NCBI GenBank assembly: GCA_029721515.1
Contig: CM056550.1
Span: 30,708,119-30,772,118, forward strand
Origin: Synanceia verrucosa
Taxonomy: Eukaryota > Chordata > Actinopteri > Perciformes > Synanceiidae
Direction of reading: 5' to 3'
Length of the DNA stretch: 64,000 bases
Part shown: in pieces, positions 10,807-21,328 of the stretch
Numbering within the stretch: the stretch's first letter is position 1
How the letters are laid out: every line of letters begins with the position of its first letter
Position numbers and translations under genes: made by a program
The notes under the pieces: generated by a model
The model's input: the letters and a program-made list of their open reading frames with translations, nothing else
The model's database searches: none
What the model was told of the DNA's origin: nothing

Positions 10807-11345
10807 TGGAACCCCTGATCCTTGGCTTAGGAATGAAAAATGCTGACTGTTGGTTTGCGTTGTTATTTAACAACGTTAACAAAGCTGCCGCTGCGCCACT
10901 CTGCTGTGAAGTACAGCATGTGGGACTGGAGCCCCTGATCCTTGGCTTAGGAATGAAAAATGCTGACTGTTGGTTTGCGTTCTTATTTCACAACGCTGCC
11001 GCTGCGCCACTTTGCTGTGAAGTTCTGCACATGGGACTGGAACCCCTGATCCTTGGCTTAGGAATAAACAGATGCTGACAGTTGGTTTGCATTGTTATTT
11101 AACAACGTAATGTGTTAAGCGCTATTGAGTAACACTTCAGCAACAACCCACAAACCATATCGCCGGTCAGGCGTGGCAGTTTTGTCACACATTGTGAACA
11201 TGGGCAGTGATAATGACTTCTTGTTGGCACAGTAAATAGAGACTTCTGCCTGTACATCACTGTTTCATCTGAGTTCATATGATCATTTTTGATAACTTCC
11301 ACAGTGAGGATAATCACGCTGTTTACCTCTTTAATAAGAAACTGC

Positions 11346-11417
11346 TAGCAGAAGATGGTTCCGATCCATCGACTTCTGGGTTATGTGCCCAGCCCCCTTC
11401 CGCTGCACCACTCTGCT
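11346..11417 (-). pseudogene. tRNA-iMet variant, changed anticodon loop
   Basis: Full length. The anticodon loop is CACATAA (position 33 changed) and there are further changes in the T loop, D-stem region and acceptor junction. The copy at 21,153 is nearly the same. Confidence 0.7.
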
Positions 11418-11867
11418 ATGAAATACAGCACCTGGGACTGGAGCCCCTGATCCTTGGCTTAGGAATGAAAAATGCTGACTGTTGATTTGCGTTGTTATTT
11501 AACAATGTTAACAACGCTGCCGCTGCGCCACTCTGCTGTGAAGTTCTGCACATGGGACTGGAACCCCTGATCCTTGGCTTAGGAATAAACAAACGCTGAC
11601 AGTTGGTTTGCATTGTTATTTAACAACGTAATGTGTTAAGCGCCATTGAGTAACACTTCAGCAACCACCCACGGACCATATCGCCGGTCAGGCGTGGCAG
11701 TTTTGTCACACATTGTGAACATGGGCAGTGATAATGACTTCTTGTTGGCACAGTAAATAGAGACTTCTGCCAGTACATCACCGTTTCCTCTGAGTTCACA
11801 TGATCATTTTTTGATAGCTTCCACAGTGAGGATCATCACGCTGTTTACCTCTTTAATAAGAAACTGC

Positions 11868-11939
11868 TAGCAGAGGATGGTTTCAGTCCATCGACCTCTG
11901 GGTTATGGGCCCAGCACGCTTCCGCTGCGCCACTCTGCT
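11868..11939 (-). pseudogene. tRNA-iMet variant, altered T loop
   Basis: Canonical except for the ACTGAAA T loop, which breaks the B box. The same T-loop change occurs at 1,467 and 29,834, but here on an otherwise canonical body, which is consistent with short-tract conversion between copies. Confidence 0.65.
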
Positions 11940-12389
11940 GTGAAGTATAGCACGTGGGACTGGAACCCCTGATCCTTGGCTTAGGAATGAAAAATGCTGA
12001 CTGTTGGTTTGCGTTGTTATTTAACAACGTTAACAAAGCTGCCGCTGCGCCACTCTGCTGTGAAGTTCTGCACATGGGACTGGAACCCCTGATCCTTGGC
12101 TTAGGAATAAACAAACGCTGACAGTTGGTTTGCATTGTTATTTAACAACGTAATGTGTTAAGCGCTATTGAGTAACACTTCAGCAACCACCCACGGACCA
12201 TATCGCCAGTCAGGCGTGGCAGTTTTGTCACACATTGTGAACATGGGCAGTGATAATGACTTCTTGTTGGCACAGTAAATAGAGACTTCTGCCAGTACAT
12301 CACCGTTTCCTCTGAGTTCATATGATCATTTTTTGACAGCTTCCACAGTGAGGATAATCACGCTGTTTACCTCTTTAATAAGAAACTGC

Positions 12390-12461
12390 TAGCAGAGGAT
12401 GGTTTCGATCCATCGACCTCTGGGTTATGGGCCCAGCACTCTTCCGCTGCGCCACTCTGCT
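12390..12461 (-). tRNA. tRNA-iMet(CAU), one D-stem substitution, dimer partner
   Basis: One difference from canonical: C to A in the 3' strand of the D stem, which opens one pair. Its partner is a variant tRNA-Arg. The copy at 30,352 is the same. Confidence 0.65.
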
Positions 12462-12467
12462 GGAAAG

Positions 12468-12540
12468 CACCCTAGATGGGACTCGAACCCACAATCCCTG
12501 GCTTAGGAAGCCAGTGCCTTATCCATTAGGCCACTGGGGT
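12468..12540 (-). tRNA. tRNA-Arg(CCU), variant with an acceptor-stem mismatch
   Basis: Three differences from the 4,614 copy: A1 (giving an A-U first pair), a C5-A68 mismatch in the acceptor stem, and T at loop position 32. The anticodon CCU and the B box are intact, so function is possible but uncertain. Confidence 0.65.
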
Positions 12541-12913
12541 TGAGTGCTGGATTGTTTGTTTGTTTTTTTTTTAACACAACCAGAGCAAGACAATATCTAA
12601 CTTAGAGGTTGGTCTTCACACTTTTTTTCAGTGCAGCAACTGCTATTAATATGTTTTTGTTTTGTTCAGTTCCATTCCATCTCAATCAATGCTGTAACCA
12701 ACAGATCCTAGTGCTACTGGTCAGGCATGGCTGTTTTGTTGCTTGTGTTCCAGTGTGTGAACACAGACAGGAACAATGACTTCTGGCTGGCAGTGTAAAC
12801 AGAGATTTCTGATGGCATACCACTGTGCCAACTGCATAAAAATGGTAACCTCACTCTTTAGTAGAGATCCTACCACAAGTTCAGTATGATCATCCTTTTC
12901 AGTGAAACGCTGC

Positions 12914-12965
12914 CAGCAGAGGATGGTTTCGACCCATCGACCTCTGAGTTATGGGCCAAGCACGC
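12914..12965 (-). pseudogene. Chimeric Arg/iMet tRNA remnant
   Basis: Same junction and length as at 996-1,047. Confidence 0.8.
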
Positions 12966-13393
12966 TGGAACCCCTGATCCTTGGCTTAGGAATGAAAAAT
13001 GCTGACTGTTGGTTTGCGTTGTTATTTAACAACGTTAACAAAGCTGCCGCTGCGCCACTCTGCTGTGAAGTTCCGCACATGGGACTGGAACCCCTGATCC
13101 TTGGCTTAGGAATAAACAAATGCTGACAGTTGGTTTGCATTGTTATTTAACAACGTAATGTGTTAAGCGCTATTGAGTAACACTTCAGCAACAACCCACA
13201 AACCATATCGCCGGTCAGGCGTGGCAGTTTTGTCACACATTGTGAACATGGGCAGTGATAATGACTTCTTGTTGGCACAGTAAATAGAGACTTCTGCCTG
13301 TACATCACTGTTTCATCTGAGTTCATATGATCATTTTTGATAACTTCCACAGTGAGGATAATCACGCTGTTTACCTCTTTAATAAGAAACTGC

Positions 13394-13465
13394 TAGCAGA
13401 AGATGGTTCCGATCCATCGACTTCTGGGTTATGGGCCCAGCACCCTTCCGCTGCACCACTCTGCT
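13394..13465 (-). pseudogene. tRNA-iMet variant with five substitutions
   Basis: Identical to the 5,654-5,725 variant. It sits 5,692 bp from the related 7,702 copy, inside the duplicated block. Confidence 0.65.
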
Positions 13466-13902
13466 GTGAAATACAGCACCTGGGACTGGAGCCCCTGATC
13501 CTTGGCTTAGGAATGAAAAATGCTGACTGTTGATTTGTGTTGTTATTTAACAATGTTAACAACGCTGCGCCACTCTGCTGTGAAGTTCTGCACATGGGAC
13601 TGGAACCCCTGATCCTTGGCTTAGGAATAAACAAACGCTGACAGTTGGTTTGCATTGTTATTTAACAACGTAATGTGTTAAGCGCCATTGAGTAACACTT
13701 CAGCAACCACCCACGGACCATATCGCCGGTCAGGCGTGGCAGTTTTGTCACACATTGTGAACATGGGCAGTGATAATGACTTCTTGTTGGCACAGTAAAT
13801 AGAGACTTCTGCCAGTACATCAACGTTTCCTCACATGATCATTTTTTGATAGCTTCCACAGTGAGGATCATCACGCTGTTTACCTCTTTAATAAGAAACT
13901 GC

Positions 13903-13974
13903 TAGCAGAGGATGGTTTCGATCCATCGACCTCTGGGTTATGGGCCCAGCACGCTTCCGCTGCGCCACTCTGCT
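13903..13974 (-). tRNA. tRNA-iMet(CAU), canonical
   Basis: All 72 positions match the copy at 486-557. Confidence 0.94.
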
Positions 13975-14424
13975 GTGAAATACAGCATCTGGGACTGGAG
14001 CCCCTGATCCTTGGCTTAGGAATGAAAAATGCTGACTGTTGATTTGCGTTGTTATTTAACAATGTTAACAACGCTGCCGCTGCGCCACTCTGCTGTGAAG
14101 TTCTGCACATGGGACTGGAACCCCTGATCCTTGGCTTAGGAATAAACAAACGCTGACAGTTGGTTTGCATTGTTATTTAACAACGTAATGTGTTAAGCGC
14201 TATTGAGTAACACTTCAGCAACCACCCACGGACCATATCGCCAGTCAGGCGTGGCAGTTTTGTCACACATTGTGAACATGGGCAGTGATAATGACTTCTT
14301 GTTGGCACAGTAAATAGAGACTTCTGCCAGTACATCACCGTTTCCTCTGAGTTCATATGATCATTTTTTGACAGCTTCCACAGTGAGGATAATCACGCTG
14401 TTTACCTCTTTAATAAGAAACTGC

Positions 14425-14496
14425 TAGCAGAGGATGGTTTCGATCCATCGACCTCTGGGTTATGGGCCCAGCACGCTTCCGCTGCGCCACTCTGCT
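14425..14496 (-). tRNA. tRNA-iMet(CAU), canonical, dimer partner
   Basis: All 72 positions match the copy at 486-557. It lies 6 bp downstream of the tRNA-Arg at 14,503. Confidence 0.94.
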
Positions 14497-14502
14497 GGAA
14501 AG

Positions 14503-14575
14503 CACCCCAGATGGGACTCGAACCCACAATCCCTGGCTTAGGAGGCCAGTGCCTTATCCATTAGGCCACTGGGGC
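14503..14575 (-). tRNA. tRNA-Arg(CCU), canonical
   Basis: Identical to the copy at 4,614-4,686. Dimer with the iMet at 14,425. Confidence 0.94.
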
Positions 14576-14949
14576 TCAGTGTTGGACTGTTTGGGTTTTT
14601 TTTTTTTTTTTACAACCAGAGCAAGACAATATCTAACTTAGTGGTTGGTCTTCACACTATTTTTCAGTACAACAACTGCTATTAATATGTTTTTGTTTTG
14701 TTCAGTTCCATTCCATCTCAATCAATGCTGTAACCAACAGATCCTAGTGCTACTGGTCAGGCATGGCTGTTTTGTTGCTTGTGTTCCAGTGTGTGAACAC
14801 AGACAGGAACAATGACTTCTGGCTGGCAGTGTAAACAGAGATTTCTGATGGCATACCACTGTGCCAACTGCATAAAAATGGTAACCTCACTCTTTAGTAG
14901 AGATCCTACCACAAGTTCAGTATGATCATCCTTTTCAGTGAAACGCTGC

Positions 14950-15001
14950 CAGCAGAGGATGGTTTCGACCCATCGACCTCTGAGTTATGGGCCAAGCACG
15001 C
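14950..15001 (-). pseudogene. Chimeric Arg/iMet tRNA remnant
   Basis: Same junction and length as at 996-1,047. Confidence 0.8.
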
Positions 15002-15429
15002 TGGAACCCCTGATCCTTGGCTTAGGAATGAAAAATGCTGACTGTTGGTTTGCGTTGTTATTTAACAACGTTAACAAAGCTGCCGCTGCGCCACTCTGCT
15101 GTGAAGTTCCGCACATGGGACTGGAACCCCTGATCCTTGGCTTAGGAATAAACAAATGCTGACAGTTGGTTTGCATTGTTATTTAACAACGTAATGTGTT
15201 AAGCGCTATTGAGTAACACTTCAGCAACAACCCACAAACCATATCGCTGGTCAGGCGTGGCAGTTTTGTCACACATTGTGAACATGGGCCGTGATAATGA
15301 CTTCTTGTTGGCACAGTAAATAGAGACTTCTGCCTGTACATCACTGTTTCATCTGAGTTCATATGATCATTTTTGATAACTTCCACAGTGAGGATAATCA
15401 CGCTGTTTACCTCTTTAATAAGAAACTGC

Positions 15430-15501
15430 TCGCAGAAGATGGTTTCGATCCACCGACTTCTGGGTTATGGGCCCAGCACGCTTCCGCTGCGCCACTCTGC
15501 T
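15430..15501 (-). pseudogene. tRNA-iMet variant, mismatched T stem
   Basis: Full length with a CAU anticodon. Substitutions in the T stem (GGTGG against CCATC) and at the acceptor 3' end suggest a decayed copy. Confidence 0.65.
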
Positions 15502-15950
15502 GTGAAATACAGCACCTGGGACTGGAGCCCCTGATCCTTGGCTTAGGAATGAAAAATGCTGACTGTTGATTTGCGTTGTTATTTAACAATGTTAACAACG
15601 CTGCCGCTGCGCCACTCTGCTGTGAAGTTCTGCACATGGGACTGGAACCCCTGATCCTTGGCTTAGGAATAAACAGATGCTGACAGTTGGTTTGCATTGT
15701 TATTTAACAACGTAATGTGTTAAGCGCTATTGAGTAACACTTCAGCAACAACCCACGGACCATATCGCCGGTCAGGCGTGGCAGTTTTGTCACACATTGT
15801 GAACATGGGCAGTGATAATGACTTCTTGTTGGCACAGTAAATAGAGACTTCTGCCAGTACATCACCGTTTCATCTGAGTTCATATGATCATTTTTGATAA
15901 CTTCCACAGTGAGGATAATCACGCTGTTTACCTCTTTAATAAGAAACTGC

Positions 15951-16022
15951 TAGCAGAGGATGGTTTCGATCCATCGACCTCTGGGTTATGGGCCCAGCAC
16001 GCTTCCGCTGCGCCACTCTGCT
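15951..16022 (-). tRNA. tRNA-iMet(CAU), canonical, dimer partner
   Basis: All 72 positions match the copy at 486-557. It lies 6 bp downstream of the tRNA-Arg at 16,029. Confidence 0.94.
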
Positions 16023-16028
16023 GGAAAG

Positions 16029-16101
16029 CACCCCAGATGGGACTCGAACCCACAATCCCTGGCTTAGGAGGCCAGTGCCTTATCCATTAGGCCACTGGGG
16101 C
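16029..16101 (-). tRNA. tRNA-Arg(CCU), canonical
   Basis: Identical to the copy at 4,614-4,686. Dimer with the iMet at 15,951. Confidence 0.94.
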
Positions 16102-16473
16102 TCAGTGTTGGACTGTTTGGGTTTTTTTTTTTTTTACAACCAGAGCAAGACAATATCTAACTTAGTGGTTGGTCTTCACACTATTTTTCAGTACAACAAC
16201 TGCTATTAATATGTTTTTGTTTTGTTCAGTTCCATTCCATCTCAATCAATGCTGTAACCAACAGATCCTAGTGCTACTGGTCAGGCATGGCTGTTTTGTT
16301 GCTTGTGTTCCAGTGTGTGAACACAGACAGGAACAATGACTTCTGGCTGGCAGTGTAAACAGAGATTTCTGATGGCATACCACTGTGCCAACTGCATAAA
16401 AATGGTAACCTCACTCTTTAGTAGAGATCCCACCACAAGTTCAGTATGATCATCCTTTTCAGTGAAACGCTGC

Positions 16474-16525
16474 CAGCAGAGGATGGTTTCGACCCATCGA
16501 CCTCTGAGTTATGGGCCAAGCACGC
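16474..16525 (-). pseudogene. Chimeric Arg/iMet tRNA remnant
   Basis: Same junction and length as at 996-1,047. Confidence 0.8.
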
Positions 16526-16953
16526 TGGAACCCCTGATCCTTGGCTTAGGAATGAAAAATGCTGACTGTTGGTTTGCGTTGTTATTTAACAACGTTAACA
16601 AAGCTGCCGCTGCGCCACTCTGCTGTGAAGTTCCGCACATGGGACTGGAACCCCTGATCCTTGGCTTAGGAATAAACAAATGCTGACAGTTGGTTTGCAT
16701 TGTTATTAAACAACGTAATGTGTTAAGCGCTATTGAGTAACACTTCAGCAACAACCCACAAACCATATCGCTGGTCAGGCGTGGCAGTTTTGTCACACAT
16801 TGTGAACATGGGCAGTGATAATGACTTCTTGTTGGCACAGTAAATAGAGACTTCTGCCTGTACATCACTGTTTCATCTGAGTTCATATGATCATTTTTGA
16901 TAACTTCCACAGTGAGGATAATCACGCTGTTTACCTCTTTAATAAGAAACTGC

Positions 16954-17025
16954 TAGCAGAGGATGGTTTCGATCCATCGACCTCTGGGTTATGGGCCCAA
17001 CACTCTTCCGCTGCGCCACTCTGCT
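16954..17025 (-). pseudogene. tRNA-iMet variant, two substitutions
   Basis: Full length with a CAU anticodon. The first anticodon-stem base is T, giving a T-G wobble, and the D stem has the C to A change seen at 12,390. Borderline between gene and pseudogene. Confidence 0.55.
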
Positions 17026-17470
17026 GTGAAATACAGCATGTGGGACTGGAACCCCTGATCCTTGGCTTAGGAATGAAAAATGCTGACTGTTGGTTTGCGT
17101 TGTTATTTAACAACGTAGTGGTGCCGCTGCACCACTCTGCTGTGAAGTTCTGCACATGGGACTGGAACCCCTGATCCTTGGCTTAGGAATAAACAGATGC
17201 TCACAGTTGGTTTGCATTGTTATTTAACAACGTAATGTGTTAAGCGCTATTGAGTAACACTTCAGCAACAACCCACAAACCATATCGCCGGTCAGGCGTG
17301 GCAGTTTTGTCACACATTGTGAACATGGGCAGTGATAATGACTTCTTGTTGGCACAGTAAATAGAGACTTCTGCCAGTACATCACCGTTTCCTCTGAGTT
17401 CATATGATCATTTTTGATAACTTCCACAGTGAGGATAATCACGCTGTTTACCTCTTTAATAAGAAACTGC

Positions 17471-17542
17471 TAGCAGAGGATGGTTTCGATCCATCGACCT
17501 CTGGGTTATGGGCCCAGCACGCTTCCGCTGCGCCACTCTGCT
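17471..17542 (-). tRNA. tRNA-iMet(CAU), canonical
   Basis: All 72 positions match the copy at 486-557. Confidence 0.94.
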
Positions 17543-17992
17543 GTGAAATACAGCACCTGGGACTGGAGCCCCTGATCCTTGGCTTAGGAATGAAAAATGC
17601 TGACTGTTGATTTGCGTTGTTATTTAACAATGTTAACAACGCTGCCGCTGCGCCACTCTGCTGTGAAGTTCTGCACATGGGACTGGAACCCCTGATCCTT
17701 GGCTTAGGAATAAACAAACGCTGACAGTTGGTTTGCATTGTTATTTAACAACGTAATGTGTTAAGCGCCATTGAGTAACACTTCAGCAACCACCCACGGA
17801 CCATATCGCCGGTCAGGCGTGGCAGTTTTGTCACACATTGTGAACATGGGCAGTGATAATGACTTCTTGTTGGCACAGTAAATAGAGACTTCTGCCAGTA
17901 CATCACCGTTTCCTCTGAGTTCACATGATCATTTTTTGATAGCTTCCACAGTGAGGATCATCACGCTGTTTACCTCTTTAATAAGAAACTGC

Positions 17993-18064
17993 TAGCAGAG
18001 GATGGTTTCGATCCATCGACCTCTGGGTTATGGGCCCAGCACGCTTCCGCTGCGCCACTCTGCT
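17993..18064 (-). tRNA. tRNA-iMet(CAU), canonical
   Basis: All 72 positions match the copy at 486-557. It is exactly 522 bp from the neighbouring copies on both sides. Confidence 0.94.
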
Positions 18065-18514
18065 GTGAAATACTGCATCTGGGACTGGAGCCCCTGATCC
18101 TTGGCTTAGGAATGAAAAATGCTGACTGTTGATTTGCGTTGTTATTTAACAATGTTAACAACGCTGCCGCTGCGCCACTCTGCTGTGAAGTTCTGCACAT
18201 GGGACTGGAACCCCTGATCCTTGGCTTAGGAATAAACAAACGCTGACAGTTGGTTTGCATTGTTATTTAACAACGTAATGTGTTAAGCGCTATTGAGTAA
18301 CACTTCAGCAACCACCCACGGACCATATCGCCAGTCAGGCGTGGCAGTTTTGTCACACATTGTGAACATGGGCAGTGATAATGACTTCTTGTTGGCACAG
18401 TAAATAGAGACTTCTGCCAGTACATCACCGTTTCCTCTGAGTTCATATGATCATTTTTTGACAGCTTCCACAGTGAGGATCATCACGATGTTTACCTCTT
18501 TAATAAGAAACTGC

Positions 18515-18586
18515 TAGCAGAGGATGGTTTCGATCCATCGACCTCTGGGTTATGGGCCCAGCACGCATACGCTGCGCCACTCTGCT
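18515..18586 (-). tRNA. tRNA-iMet(CAU), D-loop changes, dimer partner
   Basis: Two D-loop substitutions (CAGCGTATGCG in place of CAGCGGAAGCG). They alter the end of the A box and loop bases used in tertiary contacts. The rest is canonical. Confidence 0.6.
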
Positions 18587-18592
18587 GGAAAG

Positions 18593-18665
18593 CACCCCAG
18601 ATGGGACTCGAACCCACAATCCCTGGCTTAGGAGGCCAGTGCCTTATCCATTAGGCCACTGGGGC
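18593..18665 (-). tRNA. tRNA-Arg(CCU), canonical
   Basis: Identical to the copy at 4,614-4,686. Dimer with the variant iMet at 18,515. Confidence 0.94.
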
Positions 18666-19039
18666 TCAGTGTTGGACTGTTTGGGTTTTTTCTTTTTTTT
18701 TACAACCAGAGCAAGACAATATCTAACTTAGTGGTTGGTCTTCACACTATTTTTCAGTACAACAACTGCTATTAATATGTTTTTGTTTTGTTCAGTTCCA
18801 TTCCATCTCAATCAATGCTGTAACCAACAGATCCTAGTGCTACTGGTCAGGCATGGCTGTTTTGTTGCTTGTGTTCCAGTGTGTGAACACAGACAGGAAC
18901 AATGACTTCTGGCTGGCAGTGTAAACAGAGATTTCTGATGGCATACCACTGTGCCAACTGCATAAAAATGGTAACCTCACTCTTTAGTAGAGATCCTACC
19001 ACAAGTTCAGTATGATCATCCTTTTCAGTGAAACGCTGC

Positions 19040-19091
19040 CAGCAGAGGATGGTTTCGACCCATCGACCTCTGAGTTATGGGCCAAGCACGC
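19040..19091 (-). pseudogene. Chimeric Arg/iMet tRNA remnant
   Basis: Same junction and length as at 996-1,047. Confidence 0.8.
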
Positions 19092-19519
19092 TGGAACCCC
19101 TGATCCTTGGCTTAGGAATGAAAAATGCTGACTGTTGGTTTGCGTTGTTATTTAACAACGTTAACAAAGCTGCCGCTGCGCCACTCTGCTGTGAAGTTCC
19201 GCACATGGGACTGGAACCCCTGATCCTTGGCTTAGGAATAAACAAACGCTGACAGTTGGTTTGCATTGTTATTTAATAACGTAATGTGTTAAGCGCTATT
19301 GAGTAACACTTCAGCAACAACCCACAGACCATATCGCCGGTCAGGCGTGGCAGTTTTGTCACACATTGTGAACATGGACAGTGATAATGACTTCTTGTTG
19401 GCACAGTAAATAGAGACTTCTGCCAGTACATCACCGTTTCATCTGAGTTCATATGATCATTTTTGATGACTTCCAGAGTGAGGATAATCACGCTGTTTAC
19501 CTCTTTAATAAGAAACTGC

Positions 19520-19591
19520 TAGCAGAGGATGGTTTCGATCCATCGACCTCTGGGTTATGGGCCCAGCACGCTTCCGCTGCGCCACTCTGCT
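19520..19591 (-). tRNA. tRNA-iMet(CAU), canonical
   Basis: All 72 positions match the copy at 486-557. Confidence 0.94.
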
Positions 19592-20037
19592 GTGAAGTAC
19601 AGCACGTGGGACTGGAACCCCTGATCCTTGGCTTAGGAATGAAAAATGCTGACTGTTGGTTTACGTTCTTATTTAACGTTAACAACGCTGCCGCTGCACC
19701 ACTCTGCTGTGAAGTTCTGCACATGGGACTGGAACCCCTGATCCTTGGCTTAGGAATAAACAGATGCTGACAGTTGGTTTGCATTGTTATTTAACAACGT
19801 AATGTGTTAAGCGCTATTGAGTAACACTTCAGCAACAACCCACAAACCATATCGCCGGTCAGGCGTGGCAGTTTTGTCACACATTGTGAACATGGGCAGT
19901 GATAATGACTTCTTGTTGGCACAGTAAATAGAGACTTCTGCCAGTACATCACCGTTTCATCTGAGTTCATATGATCATTTTTGATAACTTCCACAGTGAG
20001 GATAATCACGCTGTTTACCTCTTTAATAAGAAACTGC

Positions 20038-20109
20038 TAGCAGAGGATGGTTTCGATCCATCGACCTCTGGGTTATGGGCCCAGCACGCTTCCGCTGCGC
20101 CACTCTGCT
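20038..20109 (-). tRNA. tRNA-iMet(CAU), canonical, dimer partner
   Basis: All 72 positions match the copy at 486-557. It lies 6 bp downstream of the tRNA-Arg at 20,116. Confidence 0.94.
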
Positions 20110-20115
20110 GGAAAG

Positions 20116-20188
20116 CACCCCAGATGGGACTCGAACCCACAATCCCTGGCTTAGGAGGCCAGTGCCTTATCCATTAGGCCACTGGGGC
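20116..20188 (-). tRNA. tRNA-Arg(CCU), canonical
   Basis: Identical to the copy at 4,614-4,686. Dimer with the iMet at 20,038. Confidence 0.94.
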
Positions 20189-20560
20189 TCAGTGTTGGAC
20201 TGTTTGGGTTTTTTTTTTTTTTACAACCAGAGCAAGACAATATCTAACTTAGTGGTTGGTCTTCACACTATTTTTCAGTACAACAACTGCTATTAATATG
20301 TTTTTGTTTTGTTCAGTTCCATTCCATCTCAATCAGTGCTGTAACCAACAGATCCTAGTGCTACTGGTCAGGCATGGCTGTTTTGTTGCTTGTGTTCCAG
20401 TGTGTGAACACAGACAGGAACAATCACTTCTGGCTGGCAGTGTAAACAGAGATTTCTGATGGCATACCACTGTGCCAACTGCATAAAAATGGTAACCTCA
20501 CTCTTTAGTAGAGATCCCACCACAAGTTCAGTATGATCATCCTTTTCAGTGAAACGCTGC

Positions 20561-20612
20561 CAGCAGAGGATGGTTTCGACCCATCGACCTCTGAGTTATC
20601 GGCCAAGCACGC
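20561..20612 (-). pseudogene. Chimeric Arg/iMet tRNA remnant
   Basis: Carries the CCGATAA loop variant of the 5,063 and 10,755 remnants. Confidence 0.8.
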
Positions 20613-21152
20613 TGGAACCCCTGATCCTTGGCTTAGGAATGAAAAATGCTGACTGTTGGTTTGGCGTTGTTATTTAACAACGTTAACAAAGCTGCCGCTG
20701 CGCCACTCTGCTGTGAAGTACAGCATGTGGGACTGGAGCCCCTGATCCTTGGCTTAGGAATGAAAAATGCTGACTGTTGGTTTGCGTTCTTATTTCACAA
20801 CGCTGCCGCTGCGCCACTTTGCTGTGAAGTTCTGCACATGGGACTGGAACCCCTGATCCTTGGCTTAGGAATAAACAGATGCTGACAGTTGGTTTGCATT
20901 GTTATTTAACAACGTAATGTGTTAAGCGCTATTGAGTAACACTTCAGCAACAACCCACAAACCATATCGCCGGTCAGGCGTGGCAGTTTTGTCACACATT
21001 GTGAACATGGGCAGTGATAATGACTTCTTGTTGGCACAGTAAATAGAGACTTCTGCCTGTACATCACTGTTTCATCTGAGTTCATATGATCATTTTTGAT
21101 AACTTCCACAGTGAGGATAATCACGCTGTTTACCTCTTTAATAAGAAACTGC

Positions 21153-21224
21153 TAGCAGAAGATGGTTCCGAGCCATCGACTTCTGGGTTATGTGCCCAGC
21201 CCCCTTCCGCTGCACCACTCTGCT
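21153..21224 (-). pseudogene. tRNA-iMet variant, changed anticodon and T loops
   Basis: A relative of the 11,346 copy, with CACATAA in the anticodon loop and one further T-loop change. Last iMet copy before the retrotransposon. Confidence 0.7.
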
Positions 21225-21323
21225 ATGAAATACAGCACCTGGGACTGGAGCCCCTGATCCTTGGCTTAGGAATGAAAAATGCTGACTGTTGATTTGCGTT
21301 GTTATTTAACAATGTTAACAACG

Positions 21324-21328
21324 CTGCC
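21324..21328. repeat. Target-site duplication of the BEL/Pao element (left)
   Basis: CTGCC here is repeated at 29,493-29,497, directly flanking the two LTRs. The insertion split a truncated iMet 5' fragment. Confidence 0.9.

Larger units (their letters stand above)
1..21328 (-). repeat. Tandem tRNA-Arg(CCU)/tRNA-iMet(CAU) gene array, left block
   Basis: The block is tandem copies of two related unit types. One is a ~522-bp unit with one tRNA-iMet gene plus two decayed 3' halves of tRNA-Arg. The other is a ~1.0-kb (or ~1.12-kb) composite unit with a full tRNA-Arg, a T-rich spacer and a chimeric tRNA remnant. Spacing between successive iMet copies is 509-522 bp inside iMet units and 980-1,118 bp across composite units. 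Copies 3.1-8.8 kb and 8.8-14.5 kb repeat each other at an offset of about 5,692 bp, so there is a higher-order duplication. All tRNA genes are on the minus strand. The block ends where the BEL/Pao element is inserted. Confidence 0.95.
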
